Part shown: one piece after another, positions 27,853-36,140 of the stretch
Numbering within the stretch: position 1 is the stretch's first letter
Layout of the letters: every line of letters starts with the position of its first letter
From: Komagataeibacter nataicola
GTDB lineage: Bacteria; Pseudomonadota; Alphaproteobacteria; Acetobacterales; Acetobacteraceae
NCBI RefSeq assembly: GCF_003207795.1
Contig: NZ_NIRT01000019.1
Span: 1-59,261, forward strand
Length of the DNA: 59,261 nucleotides
Reading direction: 5' to 3'
Position numbers and translations under genes: made by a program
Notes under the pieces: generated by a model
Databases searched by the model: none
What the model saw: the letters and a program-made list of their open reading frames with translations, nothing else
Told to the model about the DNA's origin: nothing

Positions 27853-29289
27853 ATGGGATACGTGACCGTAGCCGGTGCCACCGGGCTCACGCTGGGGCTG
27901 AACCAGGACACGACTGCGCTGATGCAGGACATGCAGCAGAATGCGGCGCAGAACGCCCAGAATGCCCTTAATGCCATTAACGAAGGTATCCCCCGGACCG
28001 AAATCACCGCGCTGGAAGGGGATGGCAACAACCCCGCCTGGGGGGCGGTGCTGGCAGCCCAGGCCGTGGGCGTGGTTGCCATTGACGGAGCGCTCAGGGA
28101 GGATTCAGGTGGCAGTATCGAAACGCTGGCCGGAGCAGGCACCTATGATGCCTCGGCCGGCACGGTGGAAATCGGCAGCGAGACGGGCAGCGTGCTTGAC
28201 CAGTCGATCAACATCCAGGGCGGGTCCGGCACGACCAATGTGATGGATGGCGATGCGGGTACGGTGGTCTACGCCGGCGGGTCAGGCAATGTGGATTACT
28301 ATGCCGCTGCGGGTGACACGTTCTTCCTCAGCGGAGCGGGGCAGGATGTCATCCACACCATGGGCGGCACGGACACCATCGTGGCCTATGACAGCACCCC
28401 TACCGTAACAGGCGACTGGACCGCCCCCGGCGCTGCGGGCGCTGCGGCCACGCAGTTCAGCGGCGACGGCAGCATGCTCGATGTGCTCAATGGCGTTGTG
28501 GTGCAGGATACCCAGTTCGATACGGTCAATACCACGGTCCTCGGTGGTTTTTTCAACGGTGAGTCGGGCGGTTCTACCGCCACCATCACGGGCGGCGCGT
28601 ATGACACCATCAACGGCGGCAGTTCGCTGGTGGTGAACAACCTTGATGACAGCACCATCAACGCCAGCAGCGGGCTGACGGTATCAGGTGGCGTGCAGGA
28701 CACGATTTCAGCCAGCCAGTCCGCCACGCTGATCGGCGTGGATCAGGCCAGCATTGTCAGCGTGGCAGGCACGCTGAGCTTCATCAGCGGCAATGGCGCA
28801 TCACCTGTGTCAGATACCGTGACCGGCAGCAACGCCACCATTTTTGGCGCGGCGGGGCTGGACCTGAGCGCAGGCACCAGCGGCACCACCACCTATTATG
28901 CCGGCAGCGGCAACGAAACGCTCGATGGCGGCGCCTCTGGCTCCGTCTATGCCGTGGCAGGCAATGGCAATGATTCGCTTGCTGGCGGTACGGGCAGCAG
29001 CACGCTTGTCGGCGGCATGGGTAACGATACGCTTGCAGGCGGCAAGGGTGCGACCGAATTCGAATTCATCAAGGGCAAGGATAGCGGTACCGACATCATC
29101 CAGGATTTTGGCAAGTCGGCCGGTAACGCCATTCTCCTGTCCGGCTATGATGCGACTCCGGCTTCCATTCAGTCCATGCTCGATCAGGCTACCATTGCCG
29201 GGGGCAATACAACCGTAAGCCTTGATGACCAGACCCAGATTACATTCGTGGGTGTGACCGACCTCAAGGCACAGAATTTCAAAAGCTGA
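27853..29289 (+). CDS. RTX-like, glycine-rich protein, probably type I secreted
   Basis: 478 residues, acidic, rich in Gly, Thr, Ser, Asp and Ala, nearly cysteine- and lysine-free. The N-terminal ~60 residues are helical and Gln/Asn-rich with no signal peptide. Many short GG.G..V/L beta-strand repeats follow, and a block near residues 370–400 has RTX-like nonapeptides (GNGNDSLAGG, GGMGNDTLAGG) that bind calcium. The C-terminal ~80 residues (DIIQDFGKSAGN…VSLDDQTQITFVGVTDL) match the uncleaved secretion end of type I secreted proteins. Similar proteins act as biofilm or surface-layer components. No ABC exporter, membrane-fusion protein or TolC gene is nearby, so secretion would need genes elsewhere. 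Stands alone. Confidence 0.8.
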   Translation: MGYVTVAGATGLTLGLNQDTTALMQDMQQNAAQNAQNALNAINEGIPRTEITALEGDGNNPAWGAVLAAQAVGVVAIDGALREDSGGSIETLAGAGTYDASAGTVEIGSETGSVLDQSINIQGGSGTTNVMDGDAGTVVYAGGSGNVDYYAAAGDTFFLSGAGQDVIHTMGGTDTIVAYDSTPTVTGDWTAPGAAGAAATQFSGDGSMLDVLNGVVVQDTQFDTVNTTVLGGFFNGESGGSTATITGGAYDTINGGSSLVVNNLDDSTINASSGLTVSGGVQDTISASQSATLIGVDQASIVSVAGTLSFISGNGASPVSDTVTGSNATIFGAAGLDLSAGTSGTTTYYAGSGNETLDGGASGSVYAVAGNGNDSLAGGTGSSTLVGGMGNDTLAGGKGATEFEFIKGKDSGTDIIQDFGKSAGNAILLSGYDATPASIQSMLDQATIAGGNTTVSLDDQTQITFVGVTDLKAQNFKS

Positions 29290-29374
29290 CACCGGGGGCG
29301 GAATCGCCCCTCAACCAGTCTGCACGGGCTTTGAAGGCAGCCAGAACAGCCTGCTGATGAGAGCCTGTGCAAAT

Positions 29375-29490
29375 TAAAGAAGTTTCTGGTGAAGCTTTTT
29401 TCAAAAAATCTTCACACAACACGGCCTTTTTTAAAAAAAGAAAATTCCGATAAATTTTTACCGTTTTTTATCAATGGGTTGTTTTTAAAT
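29375..29490 (-). repeat. Intergenic hairpin repeat
   Basis: Reverse-orientation copy: AAGAAGTTTCTGGTGAAGC, AAGCTT-type hairpin with one weak arm, a degenerate GC hairpin, then TTTTTTATCAATGGGTTG and GTTTTTAAAT, the terminal block seen in other copies. Confidence 0.8.
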
Positions 29491-29631
29491 AAACGCGCAA
29501 TGATGCCTGATCGATATGAAGTTTTCATGATGGAATATATCGATGGCCGGGACTGGCATTCTATGAATTCAGCCGGTTATTGCTGCGCATATCATCGATA
29601 ATTTTCATGTGATAACAAAAAATTGCTGGTC

Positions 29632-29651
29632 TAACCTCAATCATCAGGTTA
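29632..29651. promoter_or_regulatory. Inverted repeat upstream of HU gene
   Basis: TAACCT (29632–29637) and AGGTTA (29646–29651) form a perfect 6-base dyad with an 8-base spacer, about 105 bases upstream of the HU start. It may be an operator or a short hairpin; the role is unproven. Confidence 0.3.
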
Positions 29652-29756
29652 CAAGCCGCGACCGTCCGGCCCGGTGGGGCAACTGGCCTGTTTTTCAAGA
29701 CGGGTGCAGGATATTTACGAAATTCATTTCCAGCCCGGAAGGAGCAGACAGTTCCG

Positions 29757-30026
29757 ATGAGTAAGGCCTTCATTGCAGCCGTCATTCAGGATTCGATCGA
29801 TTGCACTGGCGTTGCGGCCAATCAGGCCGCATCTGACCTGATTGCGGCCATTGTCAAGGAACTGAAGCGCGAGGGTGGTTTTACCCTGCCGTCTTTTGGC
29901 ACGTTCACGGTCAAGAAGACCAAGGCCCGCAAGGCGCTTAACCCGCGCACGGGCGAGCCGGTCAAGGTCAAGGCAGGCAAGACGGTGCGTTTCAAGGCCA
30001 GCCCGAACCTGAAGAAGGCCGTCTGA
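29757..30026 (+). CDS. HU-family DNA-binding protein
   Basis: 89 residues, the normal HU size. The N-terminal helical dimerisation part (KAFIAAVIQDSIDCTGVAA) is followed by FTLPSFGTFTVKKTKARKA and the DNA-clamping arm RTGEPVKVKAGKTVRFKASP. HU dimers bend DNA and compact the nucleoid. Unusually, the N-terminal half has a cysteine and the arm lacks the common NPxT spacing (it reads NPRTGEP). AAGGAG lies 12–17 bases before ATG. It is followed by a strong terminator. Confidence 0.95.
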   Translation: MSKAFIAAVIQDSIDCTGVAANQAASDLIAAIVKELKREGGFTLPSFGTFTVKKTKARKALNPRTGEPVKVKAGKTVRFKASPNLKKAV

Positions 30027-30038
30027 TCTTTTGATATC

Positions 30039-30070
30039 CGGCTCCTTCCCATGCGGAAGGAGCCGTTTTT
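30039..30070 (+). terminator. Rho-independent terminator of HU gene
   Basis: CGGCTCCTT (30039–30047) pairs perfectly with AAGGAGCCG (30057–30065), directly followed by TTTTT. It lies between the convergent HU and lutC genes. Confidence 0.92.
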
Positions 30071-30074
30071 GCGT

Positions 30075-30662
30075 TCAGGTAAACCAGACCGAAAGCGAAC
30101 GCACGCCCTGTGCGCCACGGATCAGCACGCCCTGAATATCCGCCGTGGCGGAGGGGCCGCTCATCAGCACGCCGTAGCTGGCGGTCTTGAACTCGGGCCG
30201 CTCCTGATAGGCGGTGTGCATGTTGGCCGTCAGTTCATCAACCGACAGCAGCACTACGATATGCTGGCCCAGATGGGCAAACGAGTTGATGGGCAGCTGG
30301 GCCTCGCTCAGAAAAATCGAGCCCATTTCCGCAATGCCGAAGGGTGCGCGCACCACGGTTACATCGATGGTGGCGGCATCCTGCGGGGTCTTGACCTTCT
30401 CGACCGGCAGCGTGCCCTTCGCTTCGGGCACGTTGGAGCAGATCACCCTGGCATCGGGGTGGCGGCGCAGGATGGCCTGATCCAGCGTTTCACCCTCGAC
30501 CGGCTCAAGCACGTCGCCGCCCAGGATCCTGAGGCTGGTGATGAAGCGCTCGCGGCTGGCATCAAGGTCGCCCAGGGTGGCAACCGGCGGCAGCGGATGG
30601 TTTTCCGGCGTGGGGCGGTTATTGCGCAGGGCCTGCAGGATCTCGTCGCGTGCGGTGCTCAT
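30075..30662 (-). CDS. lutC: Lactate utilization protein C (LUD domain)
   Basis: 195 residues with the LUD (YkgG) fold: the N-terminal DEILQALRNNRP segment, VVRAPFGIAEMGSIFLSEAQ in the centre and the C-terminal GPSATADIQGVLIRGAQGVRSL with its diagnostic GPSxTADIE-like motif (here ADIQ). Works with LutA and LutB to oxidise L-lactate to pyruvate. Last gene of the lutABC run; its start overlaps the lutB stop by 4 bases (ATGA). Followed by the HU terminator region. Confidence 0.93.
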   Translation of the reverse strand: MSTARDEILQALRNNRPTPENHPLPPVATLGDLDASRERFITSLRILGGDVLEPVEGETLDQAILRRHPDARVICSNVPEAKGTLPVEKVKTPQDAATIDVTVVRAPFGIAEMGSIFLSEAQLPINSFAHLGQHIVVLLSVDELTANMHTAYQERPEFKTASYGVLMSGPSATADIQGVLIRGAQGVRSLSVWFT

Positions 30663-32071
30663 TTCTTGGTCTCCGGTGCGGCGGCGGGCTTGGTGGTCTG
30701 GCGGTTCTTGCGATACCAGTCATTAAAGGTCTGCTTGACCGGATGGGGGTTTTCGCGGTGCTTGCCCCACGGGTTGAGCCAGTTATAGAGCACGAAGCGC
30801 GGCATGGTGCCGAGCGAGACCTCGGTGGCCTTGATGGCGGCGCGGTACATCCTGGGCTGGCCCATCAGCTTGCCTGCCATGTGCATGATCTCACGCTTGA
30901 CGAACGGCATCTCATGGTGCTGCACCAGCACGCGGCGCCATTTGTACAACTGCTCGTGGATATTGATCTTGACCGGGCAGACATTGGTGCAGCTGCCGTT
31001 CAGCGTGGAGGCATAGGGCAGGGTGCTGTATTTGCGCTCGTTGAAGGTCGGATCAATGATCGCGCCAATCGGGCCGGAATACACCGCGCCATAGGACAGA
31101 CCGCCCGAGCGGCGATAGACCGGGCAGGTGTTCATGCACGCGCCACAGCGGATGCATTTGAGCGAGGTCCAGAAATCTTCCATGCCCAGGCGTGCGGAAC
31201 GCCCGTTATCAACAAGCACCACATGCATCTCGCCACCCTTCTGCGGGCCACGGAAATGGGTGGTGTACTGCGTTATGGGCGAACCGAGCGCGCTGCGCGA
31301 GAGCAGGCGGATGAACACGCCCATATCGGCCATGCGCGGCACGAGGCGCTCGATGCCGATGGTGGCGATGTGCAGGTTGGGCACCGTGGCACTCAGGTCG
31401 GCATTGCCTTCATTGGTGCAGACCACGAACGTGCCGGTTTCCGCCACCACGAAGTTGCCGCCGGTCATGCCTGCATCGGCATGCAGGATCACGGGGCGGG
31501 CGGCCTGGCGCTGGGCTTCGGCAAGCAGGTGCGGATCGCGGATGTTGGGGTCGGTGTGGTAGTCCTTGGCGAAGATCTTCGCCACGTCCGCGGTCAGCTT
31601 GTGCACTGCCGGCACCACGATGTGGCTGGGCAGCTGGTCATCTAGCTGCTGGATGCGCTCGCCAAGGTCGGTCTCGGTTACGGTTACGCCCTGTTTGGCA
31701 AGATAGGGCCGCATGTCACACTCTTCGGTGACCATGGACTTGCTCTTGATGAGGTTGCGCGCGTTATGGGCCTTGAGGATCTCGCCCACGATGCGGTTAT
31801 GCTCCGCCCCGTCGCGCGCCCAGTGCACGTGAATGCCGTTCTTCTTGGCATTGGTCTCGAACTGCTCAAGATATTCGGGCAGGCGCGAGAGCGTGTGTTC
31901 CTTGATGCGCGAGGCTTCCTCGCGCAGTTCCTGCCACTCGGGCAGGATGTGCATCTGGGCATCGCGCTTCTGGCGCATGTCCCACAGGCGCTCATCATGG
32001 AACTGCAGGTGGGGCGCATCCTCGATGAAGTGCTCCGCCGCCCTGGCGTGATTGACGGGCTTGTCGCTCAT
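30659..32071 (-). CDS. lutB: Lactate utilization iron–sulfur protein LutB
   Basis: 470 residues. An N-terminal LUD domain (VTEECDMRPYLAKQGV…GGNFVVAETGTFV) is followed by two ferredoxin-type 4Fe-4S motifs, CIRCGACMNTCP (~residue 305) and CTNVCPVKI (~360), and a C-terminal PFVKREIMHMAGKLM part. Central electron-transfer subunit of the LutABC L-lactate oxidising complex. ATG 32071 is preceded by GGAG and overlaps the lutA stop (ATGA). An extended frame to 32161 is in the lutA coding region and is not used. Confidence 0.95.
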   Translation of the reverse strand: MSDKPVNHARAAEHFIEDAPHLQFHDERLWDMRQKRDAQMHILPEWQELREEASRIKEHTLSRLPEYLEQFETNAKKNGIHVHWARDGAEHNRIVGEILKAHNARNLIKSKSMVTEECDMRPYLAKQGVTVTETDLGERIQQLDDQLPSHIVVPAVHKLTADVAKIFAKDYHTDPNIRDPHLLAEAQRQAARPVILHADAGMTGGNFVVAETGTFVVCTNEGNADLSATVPNLHIATIGIERLVPRMADMGVFIRLLSRSALGSPITQYTTHFRGPQKGGEMHVVLVDNGRSARLGMEDFWTSLKCIRCGACMNTCPVYRRSGGLSYGAVYSGPIGAIIDPTFNERKYSTLPYASTLNGSCTNVCPVKINIHEQLYKWRRVLVQHHEMPFVKREIMHMAGKLMGQPRMYRAAIKATEVSLGTMPRFVLYNWLNPWGKHRENPHPVKQTFNDWYRKNRQTTKPAAAPETKK

Positions 32072-32811
32072 TGGGATGCTCCGTTGAGGATCTGCGCGAT
32101 GTGAATGAAGCGGATCGGCACGCCCGCGCGCTCGGCGCAGCCCTGCTGATGCATGATGCACGAGGAATCAGCCGAGACGATGTATTCCGCGCCCGCCTGG
32201 TGGTGGTCGCGCACCTTGTCCACGCCCATCTTGGCCGATACCGCCTCTTCCGTAACAGAGAAGGTGCCGCCGAACCCGCAGCATTCGTCCGGCCGCTTGG
32301 GGGTGGCGAAGCGGATGCCCTTGACCTTGCTCAGCAGGTCCATTGGCTTGGAGAAGGGCTTCTCACCCAGTTCCGACATGCTGGCCGTGCGCAGCGCGCG
32401 GAGCGTGCCGCAGCTGTTGTGCAGGCCCACGGTGTGGTTGAACTCGGCCCACGGGAAGGCATCGACCTTCAGGATGTCGTGCAGGAATTCCACCAGTTCA
32501 TAGGTGTTTTCACGCACGTGGCGGACTTCATCCGTCTGGGGAATCGCATCGAAATTGTCACGCACATGGTGCGTGCAGCTACCTGAAGGCATGACGATCT
32601 TGTCGTATTTGGCGAAGTTGCGCACGAACAGGGCTTCAGCCGCCGCGGCATCCGAGTTGCAGCCGGAGTTGCCCATGGGCTGGCCGCAGCAGGTCTGGTC
32701 CAGCGGATATTCGACATCCTGCCCCAGTTTCTCCAGCAGCTCCAGCGTGGCAATCCCGGCATCGGGATAGAATGCGTCGATATAACACGGAATGAACAGG
32801 CCAATTTTCAT
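32068..32811 (-). CDS. lutA: Lactate utilization protein LutA (CCG-domain protein)
   Basis: 247 residues with two cysteine-rich CCG domains that bind iron–sulfur clusters: LDQTCCGQPMGNSGC near the N terminus and DECCGFGGTFSV in the C-terminal half, together with the intermediate SGSCTHHV and HNSCGTLR motifs. First gene of lutABC; the start codon ATG 32811 (MKIGLFIPCYIDAF) agrees with YkgE/LutA families, with GAGGAT upstream. Cytoplasmic side of the membrane. Divergent from a LysR regulator with a 106-base gap. Confidence 0.95.
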   Translation of the reverse strand: MKIGLFIPCYIDAFYPDAGIATLELLEKLGQDVEYPLDQTCCGQPMGNSGCNSDAAAAEALFVRNFAKYDKIVMPSGSCTHHVRDNFDAIPQTDEVRHVRENTYELVEFLHDILKVDAFPWAEFNHTVGLHNSCGTLRALRTASMSELGEKPFSKPMDLLSKVKGIRFATPKRPDECCGFGGTFSVTEEAVSAKMGVDKVRDHHQAGAEYIVSADSSCIMHQQGCAERAGVPIRFIHIAQILNGASQ

Positions 32812-32871
32812 CAGGGGATACTCATCCTCAGCACGGTTGGCGCGAAACGTGGCGCATGGCATGTTATTTCG

Positions 32872-32914
32872 TCAAATATATATTGAAGGACATTGCCATA
32901 TATAATTTATATGG
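32872..32914. promoter_or_regulatory. Two AT-rich dyads between lutA and lysR genes
   Basis: TCAA-N7-TTGA at 32872–32886 and CCATATA-TAATT-TATATGG at 32896–32914 sit in the divergent gap, just before the LysR start. AT-rich dyads of the T-N11-A kind are typical LysR-type operators, so these are candidate sites for self-repression and lut activation. This is inferred from position and symmetry only. Confidence 0.45.
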
Positions 32915-32917
32915 AAT

Positions 32918-33856
32918 ATGGATTTAAGGCATTTACGATATTTCGTGGCGGTTGCCGAGAACGGGAGCTTCACGCGTGCTGCAGAGCAGCTAGGCATGGA
33001 GCAGCCACCTCTGAGCCAGCAGATCAAGCAACTGGAAAACGAACTCGGCGTGCTGCTGTTCCAGCGCCTGACGCGTGGCGTCAGGCTGACCGATATCGGC
33101 CTCGTGCTGCTTGACCAGGCGCGTGCGCTTCTGGGCATGCAGCAGCAGTTTATCGCCACCGCCACGGGGCTGGCGCGGGGCGAGAAGGGGCATATCCGCG
33201 TGGGGCTGGCAGGCGCGGTCTCGCTGCTGCCCATGATTCCGCTGACCGTGCGCCGTTTCCGTGAAATGTGGCCCGACGTGACCATCTACCTCGAGGAAAG
33301 TAACACCCCCGCCCTGCGCAAGGCGCTGCATGACCGCGCGATCGACATCGCCATCGTGCGCCCGCCGGTGCCCGATGGAGCGGGGCTGCTGGTATCACCG
33401 CTGCTGGAGGAGGAAACGGTCGTGGCCCTGCCCAAAGGGCACCCGCTGGCGGTCAACCCGCATCTGGAACTCGAGATGCTGGCCGATGAACCTTTCATCA
33501 TCTTCCCACGGGAGCTGGGGCCGGGTTTTCATGATGCCATCCTGTCCGCCTGCCACAATGCGGGCTTTACGCCGCGCATGGGCCAGCAGGCCCCGCAGAT
33601 CGCCTCAACCGTGCCGCTGGTTGCGGCAGGCCTCGGGGTTTCGGTCGTGCCGCGTTCGCTGCATCAGATCCATTCCGGCGGCGTGACCTATCATTCGCTC
33701 GGCGCCAAGGCGCCGCGGGCGGAACTGGCCATTGCCATGCGCGCGGGCCAGCATGTGCCGCTGCTGTCCAATTTCATCTCGACCCTGCGGGCGTGCTGCC
33801 GTGACATGCATGCGGGTGCGCATGCCATCATGCTGGGTGAGGCTGAAGGGGAATGA
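32918..33856 (+). CDS. LysR family transcriptional regulator
   Basis: 312 residues. The N-terminal winged HTH (MDLRHLRYFVAVAENGSFTRAAEQLGMEQPPLSQQIKQLE, split over residues 1–40) is followed by an inducer-binding domain from ~90. It sits back to back with lutABC, so it probably controls lactate use; in E. coli and Bacillus the corresponding regulators are GntR-type, so a LysR here would be a different solution. It could instead regulate a distant target. The ATG at 32918 is directly after the AT-rich dyads. Confidence 0.92.
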   Translation: MDLRHLRYFVAVAENGSFTRAAEQLGMEQPPLSQQIKQLENELGVLLFQRLTRGVRLTDIGLVLLDQARALLGMQQQFIATATGLARGEKGHIRVGLAGAVSLLPMIPLTVRRFREMWPDVTIYLEESNTPALRKALHDRAIDIAIVRPPVPDGAGLLVSPLLEEETVVALPKGHPLAVNPHLELEMLADEPFIIFPRELGPGFHDAILSACHNAGFTPRMGQQAPQIASTVPLVAAGLGVSVVPRSLHQIHSGGVTYHSLGAKAPRAELAIAMRAGQHVPLLSNFISTLRACCRDMHAGAHAIMLGEAEGE

Positions 33857-33872
33857 TAAAAACCCGCGGGAG

Positions 33873-34934
33873 CTACGCCACCCGGCTGTCGCGGATCAGG
33901 TCGTGGATGAAGGACAGCTTGCGCAGGATGTCGGGCGTGAGCACGAAGGGGTAGAAATCCGGCAGCCCCATGGAGCGGTTGAGGCTGTTGACGGCATAGG
34001 TCAGCGGCAGCCAGCCCTGCGTGATCTCATCGAAAGTCATCTCGGTATAGGGGTCGCGCGTGACACTGGCGCGTAGCGGCGGGGCCTGCGCGCCCCGCGC
34101 GTTGAGCGACATGCCATAGGCCCAGGCGGTCTCGAGTGTCGAGATGATGTGCAGGTAATGCGCCCATGTCTCGGCAAAGTCCTCCCACGGGTGGGAGGTG
34201 GCATACTGGCTGACATATCGCCCCCGCCACGCAGTGCTGGCGGCCGTGGCGTAATAGGCCTCGAGGCTTGCGGCGTAGTCGCGTCGATCATCGCCAAACA
34301 CGGCGCGGCAGGCGGCCTGGCGCGCAGGGCCTGCGTCGCGGATGAGCAGGTTCCAGTAATAATGGCCGATCTCGTGGCGGAAATGGCCGAGCAGGGTGCG
34401 GTAATACTCCCCCATTTCCAGCCGCAGGCGTTCGCGCTGTGCATCATCGGCCTCATGGATGGCGATGGTGATGATGCCATTCATGTGCCCGGTCATGGCG
34501 GGCGTGCCATCGGGCAGGCTGTCGAGAAAGTCGAAAGCCAGCCCGCCCTCGGGGTCCTGCCTGCGGTTGCGCAGCGGCAGGCCCAGCCGCAGCAGGGTAT
34601 AGAACAGCCGATGCTTGGCGACCTCCAGCTTCTGCCACCGCTCGATATTGCCGGGTACCGACAGGTTGGGGATGGTGCGGTTGAAGCTACACGCGATGCA
34701 GTAGGCCTGCCCTGGCTGCGCCAGCCAGTTGCACGCGCTATGGGCGTTGTTGGCGCACAGCGCGCGCGCTTGGTCGGGGGCGGCGAGGGGTTTCCATAAA
34801 TCACCGCCAAGGGCGTCAAGCGCGCTGAGTTCGGTCTGCTCGGGCAGATAGCCCAGCGTGTGGCCACAGCGCTCACAGGCCGTATTCTCGAAAAACAGGA
34901 TCTGACGGCACGACTGGCAGAAAAACAGTTTCAT
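33873..34934 (-). CDS. Zinc-ribbon metallopeptidase-like protein (COG4307)
   Basis: 353 residues. Two zinc-binding cysteine clusters are at the N terminus (C6/C9 with C20/C23, then C60/C68 with C79/C82). A zincin-type active site HEIGH is at residues 187–191, with a downstream FAETWAHYLH that can supply the third ligand. Family members (COG4307) are uncharacterised putative metallopeptidases. No signal peptide, so cytosolic. The start (ATG 34934, MKLFFCQSC) overlaps the stop of the transglutaminase gene by 4 bases, making the two a coupled pair. It may cleave or process the product of the neighbouring ATP-grasp/transglutaminase system. Function is inferred from context only. Confidence 0.85.
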   Translation of the reverse strand: MKLFFCQSCRQILFFENTACERCGHTLGYLPEQTELSALDALGGDLWKPLAAPDQARALCANNAHSACNWLAQPGQAYCIACSFNRTIPNLSVPGNIERWQKLEVAKHRLFYTLLRLGLPLRNRRQDPEGGLAFDFLDSLPDGTPAMTGHMNGIITIAIHEADDAQRERLRLEMGEYYRTLLGHFRHEIGHYYWNLLIRDAGPARQAACRAVFGDDRRDYAASLEAYYATAASTAWRGRYVSQYATSHPWEDFAETWAHYLHIISTLETAWAYGMSLNARGAQAPPLRASVTRDPYTEMTFDEITQGWLPLTYAVNSLNRSMGLPDFYPFVLTPDILRKLSFIHDLIRDSRVA

Positions 34935-35842
34935 GAAGACAGGCTCGACCGCACTGGCCCGCATGCGCCGTGCGCGGGCAGCATGGTGGTCCGCATCGCC
35001 GCCTCGAAGGTCGCCTCGCACTGGTCAAGCAGCCCGCTCACGGGGGCGGCCTGCTGCGGGCGGGGGGCAACGGCCAGCGCCACATGCCCCTGTGCTGCCC
35101 GCAGGCCCGATGTCGTGTCCAGCCCCACCCATCCGGCGCCGGGCACATGCACCTGCGCCCAGGCATGGAGCTCGCAGCCCAGCTGTTCGGGCGCGTCGCG
35201 CTCGGGCTGGAACAGGTAGCCCGACACGAAACGCGCGGCAAAGCCCAGGCGGCGCAGGATGGCAATGAGCAGCCATGCGGTGTCGCGGCACGATCCCGCG
35301 CCGTGGCGCAGGGTTTCCTCGGGCGACCACACTCCGGCTTCGGGGCGGATGCGGTAAGTGATGTCGGCCGCGATGGCGCGTGTCAGGTCCATGAGCAGTT
35401 CGGCCGTGGGGCAGGGCAGGCGCGCGCGCCATTTTTTCACCAGCGCGTCAAGTCGCAGCGTGGGCAGGGCCGGGGCATCGGTGGGGGCGGGCTGCCGGTA
35501 TGCGGCAAGCGACGGGCTGTCATCCACGCTCTGCGCCGTCCAGATCCGGGTGGAGGGCGCCACGGCAAGGGGGCGCGGCGCGATGGGCGTCTGGTCGGTG
35601 GTGAGGGTGACGGTAATATCGAAATGCGTAACACGCTCATCAAATGTAACGCGGGCGACGCGGTTGCCAAACGGGTCGTGGCACCATGCCTGCGTGCTGG
35701 GCGCGGGGCTGATCTCCAGCCCATGAGCAAGCATTGTGGCGCAGCCGGGCAGGGGGTGCAGGCGGATGGTCTGCGGGCCGAGGTGGACAGGCCGGTCGTA
35801 GCGGTAGCGTGTGTGGTGGACCAGCATGGCACGCGCGTTCAT
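34931..35842 (-). CDS. Transglutaminase-like protein (COG1305)
   Basis: 303 residues. The N-terminal ~130 residues form the beta-rich domain seen before bacterial transglutaminase-like folds (HHTRYRYDRPVHLGPQTIRLHP). The papain-like core has its catalytic triad at C185 (GAGSCRDTAW), H226 (LHAWAQV) and D242 (GWVGLDTTSG). Such proteins act as peptidases or amide-bond transferases rather than true cross-linkers. ATG 35842 has AAGGAT upstream. Divergent from the ATP-grasp/alpha-E pair, with which it forms a well-known genomic association in proteobacteria. Confidence 0.92.
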   Translation of the reverse strand: MNARAMLVHHTRYRYDRPVHLGPQTIRLHPLPGCATMLAHGLEISPAPSTQAWCHDPFGNRVARVTFDERVTHFDITVTLTTDQTPIAPRPLAVAPSTRIWTAQSVDDSPSLAAYRQPAPTDAPALPTLRLDALVKKWRARLPCPTAELLMDLTRAIAADITYRIRPEAGVWSPEETLRHGAGSCRDTAWLLIAILRRLGFAARFVSGYLFQPERDAPEQLGCELHAWAQVHVPGAGWVGLDTTSGLRAAQGHVALAVAPRPQQAAPVSGLLDQCEATFEAAMRTTMLPAHGACGPVRSSLSS

Positions 35843-36031
35843 ATAATCCTTAGCCCCGGTAAGCTGTTCCGCATGCCGGCCATCGTGATCCCGGTGCGTG
35901 ATCCCGGCGATGGTTACGGTTCGGACATGGTTGGTATGCCACGCCCACGGTATCAGGATTGGCGGTGGCAGCAATATCGTATTTTTTCGGCATTCTGGCC
36001 CGAAAGGAAAGGGATTGCAGATTCGTTCTTG

Positions 36032-36051
36032 GCAAGAGATGATTTTCTTGC
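36032..36051. promoter_or_regulatory. Inverted repeat in divergent promoter region
   Basis: GCAAGA (36032–36037) and TCTTGC (36046–36051) form a perfect dyad with an 8-base spacer in the gap between the divergent transglutaminase and ATP-grasp genes. A candidate operator for shared control; no regulator is coded next to it. Confidence 0.35.
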
Positions 36052-36140
36052 TCCGCTAGTAACGGATCGAAATGAAACAGCAGGTGGGTGGACATGACTC
36101 CTTCACGCCTGATCCTCCTCCCCGCAAACGGAGGCAGGGC

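Larger units (their letters stand above)
29290..29756. other. Intergenic stretch with repeat and HU upstream region
   Basis: 467 bases. It starts with the small stem GGGGCG-GAAT-CGCCCC (29295–29310), which may end the RTX-like gene, then holds a repeat copy (29375–29490). The rest is the upstream region of the HU gene, including the inverted repeat at 29632–29651. No gene seen. Confidence 0.5.

Noticed and set aside
29389-29601. 70-codon forward frame over a repeat copy
   Set aside because: Its first half is the AT-rich repeat itself, with runs of Lys/Phe codons; no coding signature after it.
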